Source: Muribaculaceae bacterium Zag1 (lineage in GTDB: Bacteria; Bacteroidota; Bacteroidia; Bacteroidales; Muribaculaceae). Taken from it: a DNA stretch of 33,443 nt. A program made the position numbers and the translations under genes. A model generated the notes under the pieces. It made no database searches. It was not told where the DNA came from and saw only the letters and a program-made list of their open reading frames with translations. Below are positions 16,368 through 24,392 of the stretch, in pieces (the stretch's first letter is position 1; each line of letters starts with the position of its first letter). Where the stretch lies: contig NWBJ01000015.1 of the NCBI GenBank assembly GCA_002633115.1, positions 1-33,443 on the forward strand. Direction: 5' to 3'.

Positions 16368-16823
16368 AGTATGTATTTCATTCAAATATTTCAAAGAACA
16401 AATAAAATGGAAGTACCTCTTTTCTCCGTTGTCTTCATAAATATTCACATCATTTACCAAATCATAAACATCATTATGGCGAGCGAATGATTCAAACATT
16501 CTTGTGAATAGGTTGCTCCTATATTCTTGCGGACTCATATCTCTATGCCTTCGAGGTACGTCAGTTGAGAAATCACACACAAAGCAAAAGATAGTATCAT
16601 TACTTTGTTTGATGATTTCCATAAGTTTTTTACACACTGCGTTTAATACTTTATGCCCTACATTTCCAGAACCAGATTTTCGCCATAAAGTCACATCATA
16701 GATATTAAGACTTAGTATGGCAGGATTTGTTGTAATAGATCCCAAAGATAGGGCGTCATAATAAGAAAGGACGACACAAATGATATCGTCCTTTTCATTT
16801 CGTATTTCAAAGCTAATATCCAT
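16338..16823 (-). CDS. Uncharacterised 161-aa protein of a two-gene module
   Basis: I do not recognise this protein with confidence. It is AT-rich in base composition, without signal peptide or transmembrane segment. It has a beta-rich start (ISFEIRNEKDDIICVVLSYYD), a helical middle (NAVCKKLMEIIKQS) and a hydrophobic strand ending in FVCDFSTDVPRRHRDMSPQ, followed by SNLFTRMFESF. This layout distantly recalls small Bacteroidota proteins annotated as DUF6169-like, but that is a weak impression. Its ATG overlaps the stop of the preceding 44-aa gene (TAATG), so the pair is translationally coupled and shares one strong promoter. The small-partner-first arrangement is like a toxin-antitoxin pair, but no toxin fold is recognised. 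Confidence 0.7.
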   Translation of the reverse strand: MDISFEIRNEKDDIICVVLSYYDALSLGSITTNPAILSLNIYDVTLWRKSGSGNVGHKVLNAVCKKLMEIIKQSNDTIFCFVCDFSTDVPRRHRDMSPQEYRSNLFTRMFESFARHNDVYDLVNDVNIYEDNGEKRYFHFICSLKYLNEIHTLRDILMESK

Positions 16824-16957
16824 TATACTTTAATGGTGAAATTGCATTCCTGACCTTCCTCCAGCTTTTTTATCTGTTGGTGTTTTTTATCCACCAATCC
16901 ATCAAAAAATTTCTTGACAGATGGGGAAGGGTTTCTTATAATAGTTATCTGAGTCAT
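16823..16957 (-). CDS. Small 44-aa protein, first gene of the two-gene module
   Basis: This short gene encodes 44 aa beginning MTQITIIRNPSPSVKKFFDG and ending CNFTIKV. It is supported by a consensus promoter 12-15 nt upstream of its ATG and by the 1-nt overlap (TAATG) with the following 161-aa gene. The protein is basic and rich in lysine, with a central helical stretch (VKKFFDGLVDKKHQQIKKLEE). No DNA-binding motif is identifiable. Its position suggests a small regulatory or antitoxin-like partner of the 161-aa protein; this is inference. Confidence 0.72.
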   Translation of the reverse strand: MTQITIIRNPSPSVKKFFDGLVDKKHQQIKKLEEGQECNFTIKV

Positions 16958-16974
16958 ACGCTTACTATTTTCTG

Positions 16975-17006
16975 CAAAGTTACAAACTATTTTTCAAAAC
17001 AACAAA
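16975..17006 (-). promoter_or_regulatory. Consensus Bacteroidota promoter for the two-gene module
   Basis: On the minus strand the sequence reads TTTG (17003-17006), a 20-nt spacer, then TAACTTTG (16975-16982). This is a perfect match to TTTG-N19-21-TAnnTTTG. The -7 box is 17 nt from the ATG, so the mRNA would be nearly leaderless, consistent with a short 5' UTR. Confidence 0.85.
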
Positions 17007-17123
17007 CATAGGAATATAAAAGTCTGACAAGCATTTAATTTTTAACAAGACAATTAACATATGCTTCTTCAATGACCTGTGCCGTCTATACGCGCCTCCT
17101 TTAAGTCATGAGTATATCCAAAC

Positions 17124-17182
17124 TATACCTTATGGGGGTATAATATATTTTCATTTATCCATATTAATACCCGATAGGGTAT
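17124..17182. promoter_or_regulatory. Two operator-like palindromes without an attached gene
   Basis: TATACC-N7-GGTATA (17124-17142) and ATACCC-GATA-GGGTAT (17167-17182) are related dyad symmetries about 41 nt apart. Such paired TATACC/GGTATA palindromes resemble operators of XRE-type antitoxins such as HipB. No regulator gene lies next to them, so they may be the relic of a lost toxin-antitoxin promoter or may control the module downstream at 16957. Confidence 0.5.
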
Positions 17183-17204
17183 AATATTATACTCAGTTTC
17201 TCAG

Positions 17205-17256
17205 TGTAATCCGTGGTTTTAAAGTAACTACTCAGGTAACTGATCCGTGGTTATAA
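17205..17256. repeat. Short direct repeat around GATCCGTGGTT
   Basis: Two related copies, GTAATCCGTGGTTTTAA (from 17205) and TGATCCGTGGTTATAA (from 17241), lie in the AT-rich spacer before the tRNA genes. They appear to be degenerate intergenic repeats; no function is visible. Confidence 0.5.
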
Positions 17257-17297
17257 GCCCCTCTATGTGCAAAAAATCACAAAATAGGGGCGAAAAA

Positions 17298-17329
17298 TTT
17301 GGTAGTGTCAAATAAAAGGCGTAACTTTG
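17298..17329 (+). promoter_or_regulatory. Consensus promoter of the tRNA-Val pair
   Basis: TTTG (17298-17301), a 20-nt spacer and TAACTTTG (17322-17329) exactly match the Bacteroidota consensus. The -7 box lies 22 nt before the first tRNA. Confidence 0.9.
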
Positions 17330-17351
17330 CACTGCTTTTCAACGAGGAGAC

Positions 17352-17426
17352 GGGCGCTTAGCTCAGCTGGTTCAGAGCGTCTGCCTTACAAGCAGAGGGT
17401 CGGGGGTTCGAATCCCTCAGCGCCCA
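17352..17426 (+). tRNA. tRNA-Val (anticodon TAC), copy 1
   Basis: The acceptor stem GGGCGCT pairs with AGCGCCC, with discriminator A. The D-arm region is TAGCTCAGCTGGTTCAGAGC. The anticodon loop CTTACAA gives anticodon TAC, decoding GTA/GTG valine codons. The T-arm has the usual GGTTCGAATCC. CCA is not encoded in the DNA and must be added after transcription. Confidence 0.96.
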
Positions 17427-17469
17427 CATGATTTCGAAATCCGCTCCTCGCAAAAGCATTTTTTGACCC

Positions 17470-17544
17470 GGGCGCTTAGCTCAGCTGGTTCAGAGCGTCT
17501 GCCTTACAAGCAGAGGGTCGGGGGTTCGAATCCCTCAGCGCCCA
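17470..17544 (+). tRNA. tRNA-Val (anticodon TAC), copy 2
   Basis: This is identical over all 75 nt to the first copy, 43 nt downstream, and presumably shares its transcript. The promoter before copy 1 and the terminator after copy 2 define a two-tRNA unit. Confidence 0.96.
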
Positions 17545-17548
17545 CCGC

Positions 17549-17576
17549 AAGCCGCATCAACCGATGCGGCTTTTTT
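17549..17576 (+). terminator. Intrinsic terminator of the tRNA-Val unit
   Basis: The stem AAGCCGCATC/GATGCGGCTT with an AACC loop is followed by a run of T. Confidence 0.93.
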
Positions 17577-17593
17577 ATTATAATGATCTAATG

Positions 17594-17632
17594 ATAAGGG
17601 CGTGGCTCCGAAAATTGGAGCCACGCCCTTAT
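17594..17632 (-). terminator. Long perfect hairpin after the transporter genes
   Basis: The 16-bp perfect stem ATAAGGGCGTGGCTCC/GGAGCCACGCCCTTAT with a 7-nt loop lies just downstream of the minus-strand transporter stop (17653). The trailing sequence on the minus strand is only weakly T-rich, so it may work partly as an mRNA 3'-end stabiliser. Confidence 0.7.
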
Positions 17633-17652
17633 TGTTAGGTCATCACGAGGTA

Positions 17653-18990
17653 TTATAACAGTCCGTAGATGAAAACTATGCAGATTGCTATTGGGGCGAT
17701 AAAGCGCATGCAGAAGCGCAGAGGCTTGACCCAACGCGCCGAGAGGCGCCCATCGTTGGTGAGCTGATTGCGCATGATGGCGCGGTCTAAAGCCCAACCG
17801 GCAAAGAGGCTCAGCAAGATGCCGCCACAGGGGAGGAAGATATTGCTCGCCACATAGTCGAACAGGTCGAATATGTTTTTGCCACAGATAGTAAATTCTG
17901 ACAAGGGTCCGAACGACAAGGCGCACAACACGCCCAGCACAGCGCAAACTCCAGTATTCAGAATCGAGGCCTTCTGTCGCTCCATGCGTCTTTCCTCAAC
18001 CAGATAAGATATAAATATCTCACTCATCGAGATGGTAGAGGTCAGTGAAGCGAAGAATAGCAGCAAGAAGAACGCTACCGACCAAATATGTCCGCCAGTC
18101 ATCTCGGCAAATATCGAGGGCAGCACCTCAAACACGAGCTTGGGGCCTTCCTCCGGGGTCTTGCCAAAGCTGAACACTGCCGGGAATATCACCAAGCCAG
18201 CCAGAATGGCCACCAACGAGTCGAGGATTGCGGTCAGCACTGCGCTCTGGGTGAGCTTGGTGCTGTCGCTGAAATATGATGCGTAGGTGAGCATACAGGT
18301 TAGACCCAAGCTGAGCGAGAAGAAAGCCTGACCCATCGCGCCAATCACAACTGAGGCGCTCAGCTCCTCGAAATGCGGAGTAAACAGGAATTTCACGCCT
18401 TCCGTAGCCCGAGGCAGCGACAGCGAGTTGGCGCAGAATATCACCAACAGGATAAACAACACCGGCATCAGGATATTGGAGATTTTCTCAATTCCCTTTT
18501 CTACCCCTCGGCGCAGCACCAAGAAATTCATAGCCAAGAAAATCAGCGTCCATAGCGCCGGGCGCCACGGATTGGAGATAAAGGCCGCGAATCGCTCGGC
18601 ATACTGCTCAGCATCGACATTCCAGAATAGGCCCTCGATTGACTGGAACAGATATTCCATAATCCACCCTGCCACTACCGAATAGAAGCTGAGAATCATC
18701 ACCGAGGCGATGATGCCCATATAGGCAACTATGCGGAATGGCGAACGCGGAGCCAGCTTGCGGAAGGCCCCTACTCCATTTTGGTGGGTGGCTCGACCGA
18801 GCACAAACTCTGACAACATCACCGGGATGCCTATCAGGAAAATACACACTATATAGAGGAGCAGGAACGCCCCACCCCCGTGCACTCCAGCCTCGTAAGG
18901 GAAGCGCCAGATATTACCCAAGCCAACGGCGCTGCCGACAGTGGCGGCTATCACGCCGGTCTTGGTTACGAATTGAGATCTTTTTGTCAC
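17653..18990 (-). CDS. NSS-family sodium-dependent transporter, second copy
   Basis: This 445-aa inner-membrane protein of the neurotransmitter:sodium symporter family has the LeuT fold. The TM1 signature GSAVGLGNIWRFPYEAG, with its unwound sodium and substrate site, is complete. Later hydrophobic segments fit about 11 transmembrane helices, as in other bacterial NSS proteins such as Tyt1 and MhsT. Sodium-driven amino-acid uptake is the usual role; the substrate cannot be read. It follows the paralogue at 18995-20398 with only 4 nt between the genes, so the pair is co-transcribed. The two proteins share blocks such as TVGSAxGLGNIWRFP and IGIPVML, showing an old tandem duplication. Confidence 0.9.
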   Translation of the reverse strand: MTKRSQFVTKTGVIAATVGSAVGLGNIWRFPYEAGVHGGGAFLLLYIVCIFLIGIPVMLSEFVLGRATHQNGVGAFRKLAPRSPFRIVAYMGIIASVMILSFYSVVAGWIMEYLFQSIEGLFWNVDAEQYAERFAAFISNPWRPALWTLIFLAMNFLVLRRGVEKGIEKISNILMPVLFILLVIFCANSLSLPRATEGVKFLFTPHFEELSASVVIGAMGQAFFSLSLGLTCMLTYASYFSDSTKLTQSAVLTAILDSLVAILAGLVIFPAVFSFGKTPEEGPKLVFEVLPSIFAEMTGGHIWSVAFFLLLFFASLTSTISMSEIFISYLVEERRMERQKASILNTGVCAVLGVLCALSFGPLSEFTICGKNIFDLFDYVASNIFLPCGGILLSLFAGWALDRAIMRNQLTNDGRLSARWVKPLRFCMRFIAPIAICIVFIYGLL

Positions 18991-18994
18991 TATA

Positions 18995-20398
18995 TCAAAG
19001 CATTTGTATTAACTTAGCCACCAAAATCACCGTAATCAATACGGGACTGAGAAAGCGAATCAGAAAAGCCACCAGCGGAGCCGACTTGGCCGGAATCGTG
19101 CCAAAATTGCTCAGCTGCTGGTGTATGAAATCACGGGGCAATACCCACCCCACATAGATGCATATTGCCAATGCGCTGAGGGGCAGCAACAGGTTGGTGG
19201 CGAAATTGTCGAGGGCGTCAAAAAGCGGCAACCCTGCTATTTTGATGCCCGGCACCGCTCCGAGCGATAGCGAGCACAGGGTGCTGGTAATCAGCAGCGG
19301 TATCATCACTATCCAGCAAGCCTTGGTGCGCGACACTCGGCACCGATCCCTGATAAACGCCACCGATACCTCGGTGATGGATATCGTTGAGGTGATGGCT
19401 GCCACAGCGAGGAGCAAGAAGAACAGCGATGCCCAGATGCGCTCGCCGCCCATGTGGGCAAATATCTCAGGCAGGGTCACAAACACCAGGGTCGTACCCT
19501 CGAGCTGAGTCTCATTGTTGTTGAGCCCGAAACTCATCACAGCCGGGAATATCACCAGACCCATCAAGAAAGCCATAAAGAAATCAAGCATAGCCACCGT
19601 CACCGATGTTTGCCCAAGCTTGGTAGTCTTGGGATAATAGGCCGCATAAGTCACCAAGATGCCCATACCGAGGCTGAGCGAGAAGAAAGCCTGGCCCAAG
19701 GCATTGAGTATCACATTGATGTCAAGCTTGCTGAAATCAGGATGCAAGAAAAATTTCACGCCCTCGCTGGCATTGGGCAGCGACAGCGACACGGCGCAGA
19801 ATATGACCATCAGCACAAACATCATCGGCATCAACACATTTGACATCTTCTCGATGCCTTTCTGCACCCCCTTGAGCAGCACGATCAGGTTGAGGACAAT
19901 CATCACCAGAGTCCACAACAGGGGATTCCAGGTCGAACTCACATAATTGGCCATCTTGCTGGCAAAGAATGCATTCTCCTGATCCTGAGTAGCCGCTATA
20001 TAGCCGTCATACAAATCGCCCGACAGGGAATCAAACAAATATTCGATAGTCCAGCCGGCCACAACCATGTAGAACGACAATATCAAATAGCTGGCCAACA
20101 ATCCAATTGTGCCAGCAATCCACCATCGGCTCTTGGGCGTAAGGTTCTTGAAATTGCCTACAGAATCGCTCCCCCCGGCTCGACCAAGCGACAGCTCGGC
20201 CAGCATCACCGGGATACCGAGGATAAATACGCACAGCACATACACAAACAGGAATGCTGCGCCGCCATTTGCTTGCGCTTCGCTCGGGAAGCGCCATATA
20301 TTGCCCAGACCGATGGCGCTGCCCACTGTGGCAGCAATCACACCAATCTTGGTGCCAAATTTCACTCTTTGGCTTTCGTTATTACTATTCACTCTCAA
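18995..20398 (-). CDS. NSS-family sodium-dependent transporter, first copy
   Basis: This 467-aa protein is an NSS symporter with the TM1 motif GSAIGLGNIWRFPSEAQ and repeated hydrophobic segments giving about 11 transmembrane helices. SYLILSFYMVVAGWTIEYLF is the TM3 region. It lies upstream of its paralogue in the same direction and 39 nt downstream of polA. The N-terminus (MRVNSNNESQRVKFGTKIG) is short and polar, as expected for a cytoplasmic tail. A role in sodium-coupled uptake of an amino acid is likely. Two adjacent copies suggest different substrate ranges or hetero-association, but neither can be shown here. Confidence 0.9.
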   Translation of the reverse strand: MRVNSNNESQRVKFGTKIGVIAATVGSAIGLGNIWRFPSEAQANGGAAFLFVYVLCVFILGIPVMLAELSLGRAGGSDSVGNFKNLTPKSRWWIAGTIGLLASYLILSFYMVVAGWTIEYLFDSLSGDLYDGYIAATQDQENAFFASKMANYVSSTWNPLLWTLVMIVLNLIVLLKGVQKGIEKMSNVLMPMMFVLMVIFCAVSLSLPNASEGVKFFLHPDFSKLDINVILNALGQAFFSLSLGMGILVTYAAYYPKTTKLGQTSVTVAMLDFFMAFLMGLVIFPAVMSFGLNNNETQLEGTTLVFVTLPEIFAHMGGERIWASLFFLLLAVAAITSTISITEVSVAFIRDRCRVSRTKACWIVMIPLLITSTLCSLSLGAVPGIKIAGLPLFDALDNFATNLLLPLSALAICIYVGWVLPRDFIHQQLSNFGTIPAKSAPLVAFLIRFLSPVLITVILVAKLIQML

Positions 20399-20437
20399 TC
20401 TTTATTTTTCACTCTTCATTTTTAATTATTAATTTTC
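20399..20437. repeat. TTTTTCA-type AT-rich repeat between polA and the transporter
   Basis: The 39-nt gap is made of repeats of TTTTTCACTCTTCAT type, the same family as the ATGAAAAA repeats elsewhere in the window read on the other strand. Confidence 0.65.
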
Positions 20438-23194
20438 TCAGTGGGCCTCAAGCCAATTGGCTCCCATGCCCGCTGAAACCTCCAATGGCACCTTGCCTTG
20501 GTAGGCTTGCTCCATTTGGCGCACCACTATCTCCTCGAGCTTGGCTGCCTCATCGGGATAGACGTTGAATATCAACTCGTCGTGCACCTGCAGGATCATG
20601 CGGCTGCGCATGGCATTGCGCTGCATCTCATCATAAATCTTGACCATCGCGATCTTGATGATGTCGGCAGCCGACCCTTGCAGCGGAGCATTGATGGCGT
20701 TGCGCTCGGCATATCCGCGCACAGTAGCGTTGCGCGAATTGATGTCGGGCAGATAGCGCTTACGCCCCTTGATGGTAGTCACATATCCCTGCTCGCGAGC
20801 GCGCTCGATAGATGCGTCCATGTATTCCTTAACCTTGGGATAGGTAGCCAAATACCCCTCAATCAGCATCTTGGCCTCGCTGCGCGGTATCTCCAAGCGC
20901 TCCGACAAGCCAAAAGCCGAGATGCCGTAGATGATACCGAAATTAGCAGTCTTGGCATTGCGGCGCTCATTGTCGGTGACCTCATCGAGGGGCTTATGGT
21001 AAATCTTGGCAGCAGTGGCGCGGTGGATATCCTTGCCCGAATTGAAAGCCTCGATCATGCCCTCGTCGCCGCTGAAGTCAGCGATAAGCCTCAGCTCAAT
21101 CTGCGAGTAGTCGGCCGACAGCAACAGACAACCCGGGTCGGGGATGAATGCGCGGCGTATCTCGCGCCCGTCATCGGTGCGGATAGGGATATTCTGCAGA
21201 TTGGGATTGTTCGAGCTGATTCGGCCAGTCGAGGTATTGGTCTGATTGTAAGTGGTATGCAATTTGCCCGTGACGGGATTGATGAGCGCCGGCAGTGTGT
21301 CGATGTATGTGGCCAGCAGCTTGCGCAGAGCGCGAGCCTTGAGTATCTTGTCGACCAGTGGGTATTCCTTGCGATGCTTCTCGAGGATATCCTCGGTGGT
21401 TGACCAGGCTCCGGTCTTGGTCTTTTTGGCCTTGGGGTCGATTTGCATCTTGCCAAACAATATCTCGCCCACCTGCGACGGACTGCCAATGTTGAATTTC
21501 TGTCCAGCCAACTCGTAACATTCCTGCTCGAGTTTTTCCAAGCGCGCTGTCATATCAATCGACATTTTGGTCAGGGCCGACACGTCAACCCGGGCCCCCT
21601 CCCACTCCATCGAGGCGAGCACCTTGACCAATGGCAACTCAATGGCCTCCATCAGCATGGTCTGTTCTTGCTCAGCCAGAGCCTTCTGGATAGCCGGCAT
21701 CAGGGCAAGCACTACGCGAGCGCGCTCAGCCGCCTGCTTGGGCGAATTGAGGGTGTAGGTCTGAGCGTCCTTTTTGCGCTGCAGGTCGGTGAGTTCATAA
21801 GTGAATGTGCGGTAGCCTATCACATCGTAAGCCACAAAGTCAATGCCGTGCTTCATCTCGGGCTTGAGCAGATAGTGGCCCACTGCCGTGTCGTAATACT
21901 GGGCGTTGAAGTCTATCTCCTCGCGGCGCAGCAATATCATGTCGCGCTTCACATCGTGGCTGATTATCAGCACCTTGGGGTTGCCAAACAGTGGCTCGAG
22001 CATGGTCATTACCTCTTGGCGCCCAAAGGCTGATTCTGGCAGCGGCACATACACATTTTCTTTCTCGCCATAAGCCAGGGCTATGCCGTACAGCTTAGCT
22101 GTCATGGCCTCCTCGCCGATGGCAAGGAATGACACGCCTACTGTGCCAGCCTCGATGGCTCGCTTGGCCCAACGATCCACCTCGGCCGGGGTATTGGCCA
22201 CGACAAACGAGGCCTCGGAGAAACCTGCGGCCAAGGCTGGTTTGTCCTCCTGAGGCTTTTCTTCCTCATCCATACCGTCAAAGAGACTGCCCATCTGCGG
22301 GGGCGCTGGAGCTGCCGATGTGCTGGCAGCATTGAATTTGGCTATGAACGACTTGAATTCCAGTTCGTTGAACACTCCCATCAGTTTGTCGATATCTGGC
22401 TCTCGGCGCCTCAGGCTCTCCAGGTCGATGTCGATGGGCACATCGGTCTTGATGGTGACCAGAAATTTTGAGAAACGTATCTGCTCGGCGTTCTCAGCGA
22501 TTTTCTTTTGCATCGCGCCTTTCAGGTCGGGGATATGGTCGATGAGATTCTCGACGCTCCCCCAGTCGGATATCAGCTTGGCAGCAGTCTTCTCACCCAC
22601 GCCCGGACAGCCGGGTATATTGTCTGAGGTGTCGCCCTCGAGGGCCAGCACATCGATCACCTGCTTGGGGTCATTGATTCCGTAGCGCTCGCACACCTGC
22701 TTGGGCCCTCTCACCTCGAATCCCTGGCCTCGCAGTGCCGGACGGTACATCAGCACATTATCCTTGACCAGTTGGCCATAGTCCTTGTCGAGGGTCATCA
22801 TATAGGTGGTGAATCCCTCGTGCGAGGCTCTCTCGGCCAAGGTGCCTATCACATCGTCGGCCTCATAATTGTCCATCTCGATCATCGGGATGCGGTAGCC
22901 CTCGAGGATGCGCTTGATGTAGGGCAGCGCAATCGCGATATCCTCGGGCTGCTTCTCGCGCTGAGCCTTATACTCGGCATACGCTTCGTGACGGAATGTC
23001 TTGCCGCCGGGTGGGTCGAAGCAAACGGCGATGTAGTCAGGCTCCTCGGCGCGCAGCAAGTCGTCGAGTGTGTTGCAAAAGCCAAACACGGCCGAGGTAT
23101 TCATTCCTTTCGAGGTCACGCGCGGCGCGCGTATCAGAGCATAGTATGCTCTGTATATTAGCCCGTAGGCATCCAGTAGGAAAAGCTTCTTCAT
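20438..23194 (-). CDS. polA: DNA polymerase I with degenerate 3'-5' exonuclease domain
   Basis: This 918-aa family A polymerase is used in Okazaki-fragment processing and repair. Residues 1 to about 290 form the 5'-3' exonuclease (NYEADDVIGTLA, TLDKDYGQLV, GDTSDNIPGCPGVGEKTA). The polymerase motifs are intact: motif A LLSADYSQIE with Asp695, motif B RRNAKTANFGIIYG at 744-757, and motif C QVHDE with Asp872. The middle domain aligns with the 3'-5' proofreading exonuclease, but key residues are lost. The DxE of motif Exo I is replaced around SFLAIG (355-360), and Exo III reads AAERARVVL near 488 instead of YAxxDADVTL. Only the Exo II aspartate (Asp418) remains. Proofreading is therefore probably absent. 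Confidence 0.95.
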   Translation of the reverse strand: MKKLFLLDAYGLIYRAYYALIRAPRVTSKGMNTSAVFGFCNTLDDLLRAEEPDYIAVCFDPPGGKTFRHEAYAEYKAQREKQPEDIAIALPYIKRILEGYRIPMIEMDNYEADDVIGTLAERASHEGFTTYMMTLDKDYGQLVKDNVLMYRPALRGQGFEVRGPKQVCERYGINDPKQVIDVLALEGDTSDNIPGCPGVGEKTAAKLISDWGSVENLIDHIPDLKGAMQKKIAENAEQIRFSKFLVTIKTDVPIDIDLESLRRREPDIDKLMGVFNELEFKSFIAKFNAASTSAAPAPPQMGSLFDGMDEEEKPQEDKPALAAGFSEASFVVANTPAEVDRWAKRAIEAGTVGVSFLAIGEEAMTAKLYGIALAYGEKENVYVPLPESAFGRQEVMTMLEPLFGNPKVLIISHDVKRDMILLRREEIDFNAQYYDTAVGHYLLKPEMKHGIDFVAYDVIGYRTFTYELTDLQRKKDAQTYTLNSPKQAAERARVVLALMPAIQKALAEQEQTMLMEAIELPLVKVLASMEWEGARVDVSALTKMSIDMTARLEKLEQECYELAGQKFNIGSPSQVGEILFGKMQIDPKAKKTKTGAWSTTEDILEKHRKEYPLVDKILKARALRKLLATYIDTLPALINPVTGKLHTTYNQTNTSTGRISSNNPNLQNIPIRTDDGREIRRAFIPDPGCLLLSADYSQIELRLIADFSGDEGMIEAFNSGKDIHRATAAKIYHKPLDEVTDNERRNAKTANFGIIYGISAFGLSERLEIPRSEAKMLIEGYLATYPKVKEYMDASIERAREQGYVTTIKGRKRYLPDINSRNATVRGYAERNAINAPLQGSAADIIKIAMVKIYDEMQRNAMRSRMILQVHDELIFNVYPDEAAKLEEIVVRQMEQAYQGKVPLEVSAGMGANWLEAH

Positions 23195-23398
23195 GCGAGG
23201 TCAGTTTTGCGTTATGAGAGGCGAAATGTTGTTACTGTCACCGGTTGAGAAGCCCATTTGGCTTCGACCTTAAAAGATATAACGTATAGAAAGGGGAAAA
23301 ATTGGAGCAAATTGTTCACATTTTTTTGAAAAACATCTTATCTGTCGGGAAAAGTACATAAAATCTCACAGAACTCTCTGTTTTTACAATAAATTTAT
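23195..23398. other. Divergent intergenic region between polA and the prenyl synthase
   Basis: About 200 nt separate two divergent genes. The polA side shows no convincing TAnnTTTG element. The side towards the prenyl synthase gene is AT-rich and leads into its promoter. No RNA gene or repeat was recognised. Confidence 0.45.
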
Positions 23399-23406
23399 TA
23401 ACTTTG
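23399..23406 (+). promoter_or_regulatory. Bacteroidota -7 element of the prenyl synthase gene
   Basis: TAACTTTG matches TAnnTTTG and lies 17 nt before the ATG, implying a very short 5' UTR. A -33 box at good spacing was not clear. Confidence 0.65.
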
Positions 23407-23423
23407 CACATCATTTCGGAATT

Positions 23424-24392
23424 ATGTCCACTCTACAGACGATAAAACAATCAATCGCATCAGAGCTCGACCAGCTCAACCGCCGTATCAGCGACCAATT
23501 GGGTGGCGGCAATCCGCTTATGGATACAGTGGTCCAGACTTATCTGCGCACCAAAGGCAAGCAGATAAGGCCGATTATTGTATTGCTTACCGCAAAGATG
23601 TTGGGAACCATCAACGACAAGACTCTTGCCGCCGCTGCCGCCGTCGAGCTGCTACACAATGCCTCGCTTATCCACGATGACGTGGTTGACAATTCGCAAC
23701 TGCGCCGTGGCACTCCCACTATCAACGCTATTTGGGACAACCATATCGCAGTGCTGGTGGGCGACCTGTTTGTGTCATCGGCAATGCAGCAGGCCATCTC
23801 GACCGGCGACATCCATATCATCGATTCGCTGTGCCGCCTGGGCAAGGAGTTGTCGCTCGGCGAGCTCGACCAAATCTACAATGCCCGATACCACAAGCTC
23901 ACCGAGGATGCCTATTTCCGGATAATCAAATTCAAGACGGCCTCGCTCTTTGTGGCTTGCACCGAGATGGGCTCCTACGCCGTGGGGGCTTCTGACCATG
24001 ACCGGGAGTTGCTCACGCAGTTTGCCGAACTCATGGGCCTGTGTTTCCAAATCCGCGACGACATCTACGACTATTTTTCAGAGGAGGCTGTGGGCAAACC
24101 CACCGGCAACGACCTGCGCGAGGGCAAAATCACTCTGCCGCTGCTGCACGTGCTGCTTGATGATGAAAATGCCGACAATGCCGAGATGCGTCCGCTGTCG
24201 CAAAAAGAGATGCTCAGTGATGAAGAAATAGCGCGCTTGATCCAGCACGCTATCAATGGGGGTGGCATCGACTACGCTTTTGACCGCATGGGCCAATTGC
24301 GCGACGAGGCGTCATTGATTCTCAATCAGCTGCCTGAATCTGAGGCCTCGCACTCGATGCTCGATTTGTTTGACTCTATTATCGCTCGCTAA
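23424..24392 (+). CDS. ispB: Long-chain polyprenyl diphosphate synthase
   Basis: This 322-aa trans-isoprenyl diphosphate synthase adds isopentenyl units to an allylic diphosphate, most likely making the side chain of menaquinone. The first aspartate-rich motif is LIHDDVVD (Asp85, Asp86 to Asp89) and the second is FQIRDDIYDY (Asp212, Asp213, Asp216). KGKQIRP and the GDLF segment are the usual diphosphate and chain regions. A small residue (Ala80), the fifth position before the first Asp, is compatible with a long product. The exact chain length is not predictable. The gene ends convergently, overlapping the thiF stop by 4 nt. Confidence 0.92.
   Translation: MSTLQTIKQSIASELDQLNRRISDQLGGGNPLMDTVVQTYLRTKGKQIRPIIVLLTAKMLGTINDKTLAAAAAVELLHNASLIHDDVVDNSQLRRGTPTINAIWDNHIAVLVGDLFVSSAMQQAISTGDIHIIDSLCRLGKELSLGELDQIYNARYHKLTEDAYFRIIKFKTASLFVACTEMGSYAVGASDHDRELLTQFAELMGLCFQIRDDIYDYFSEEAVGKPTGNDLREGKITLPLLHVLLDDENADNAEMRPLSQKEMLSDEEIARLIQHAINGGGIDYAFDRMGQLRDEASLILNQLPESEASHSMLDLFDSIIAR

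Noticed and set aside
17352-17544. Attachment site of an integrative element at the tRNA genes
   Set aside because: No integrase gene and no partial tRNA copy was found at the other end of the AT-rich island, which moreover lies 5' of the tRNAs. The two tRNA copies are full length.
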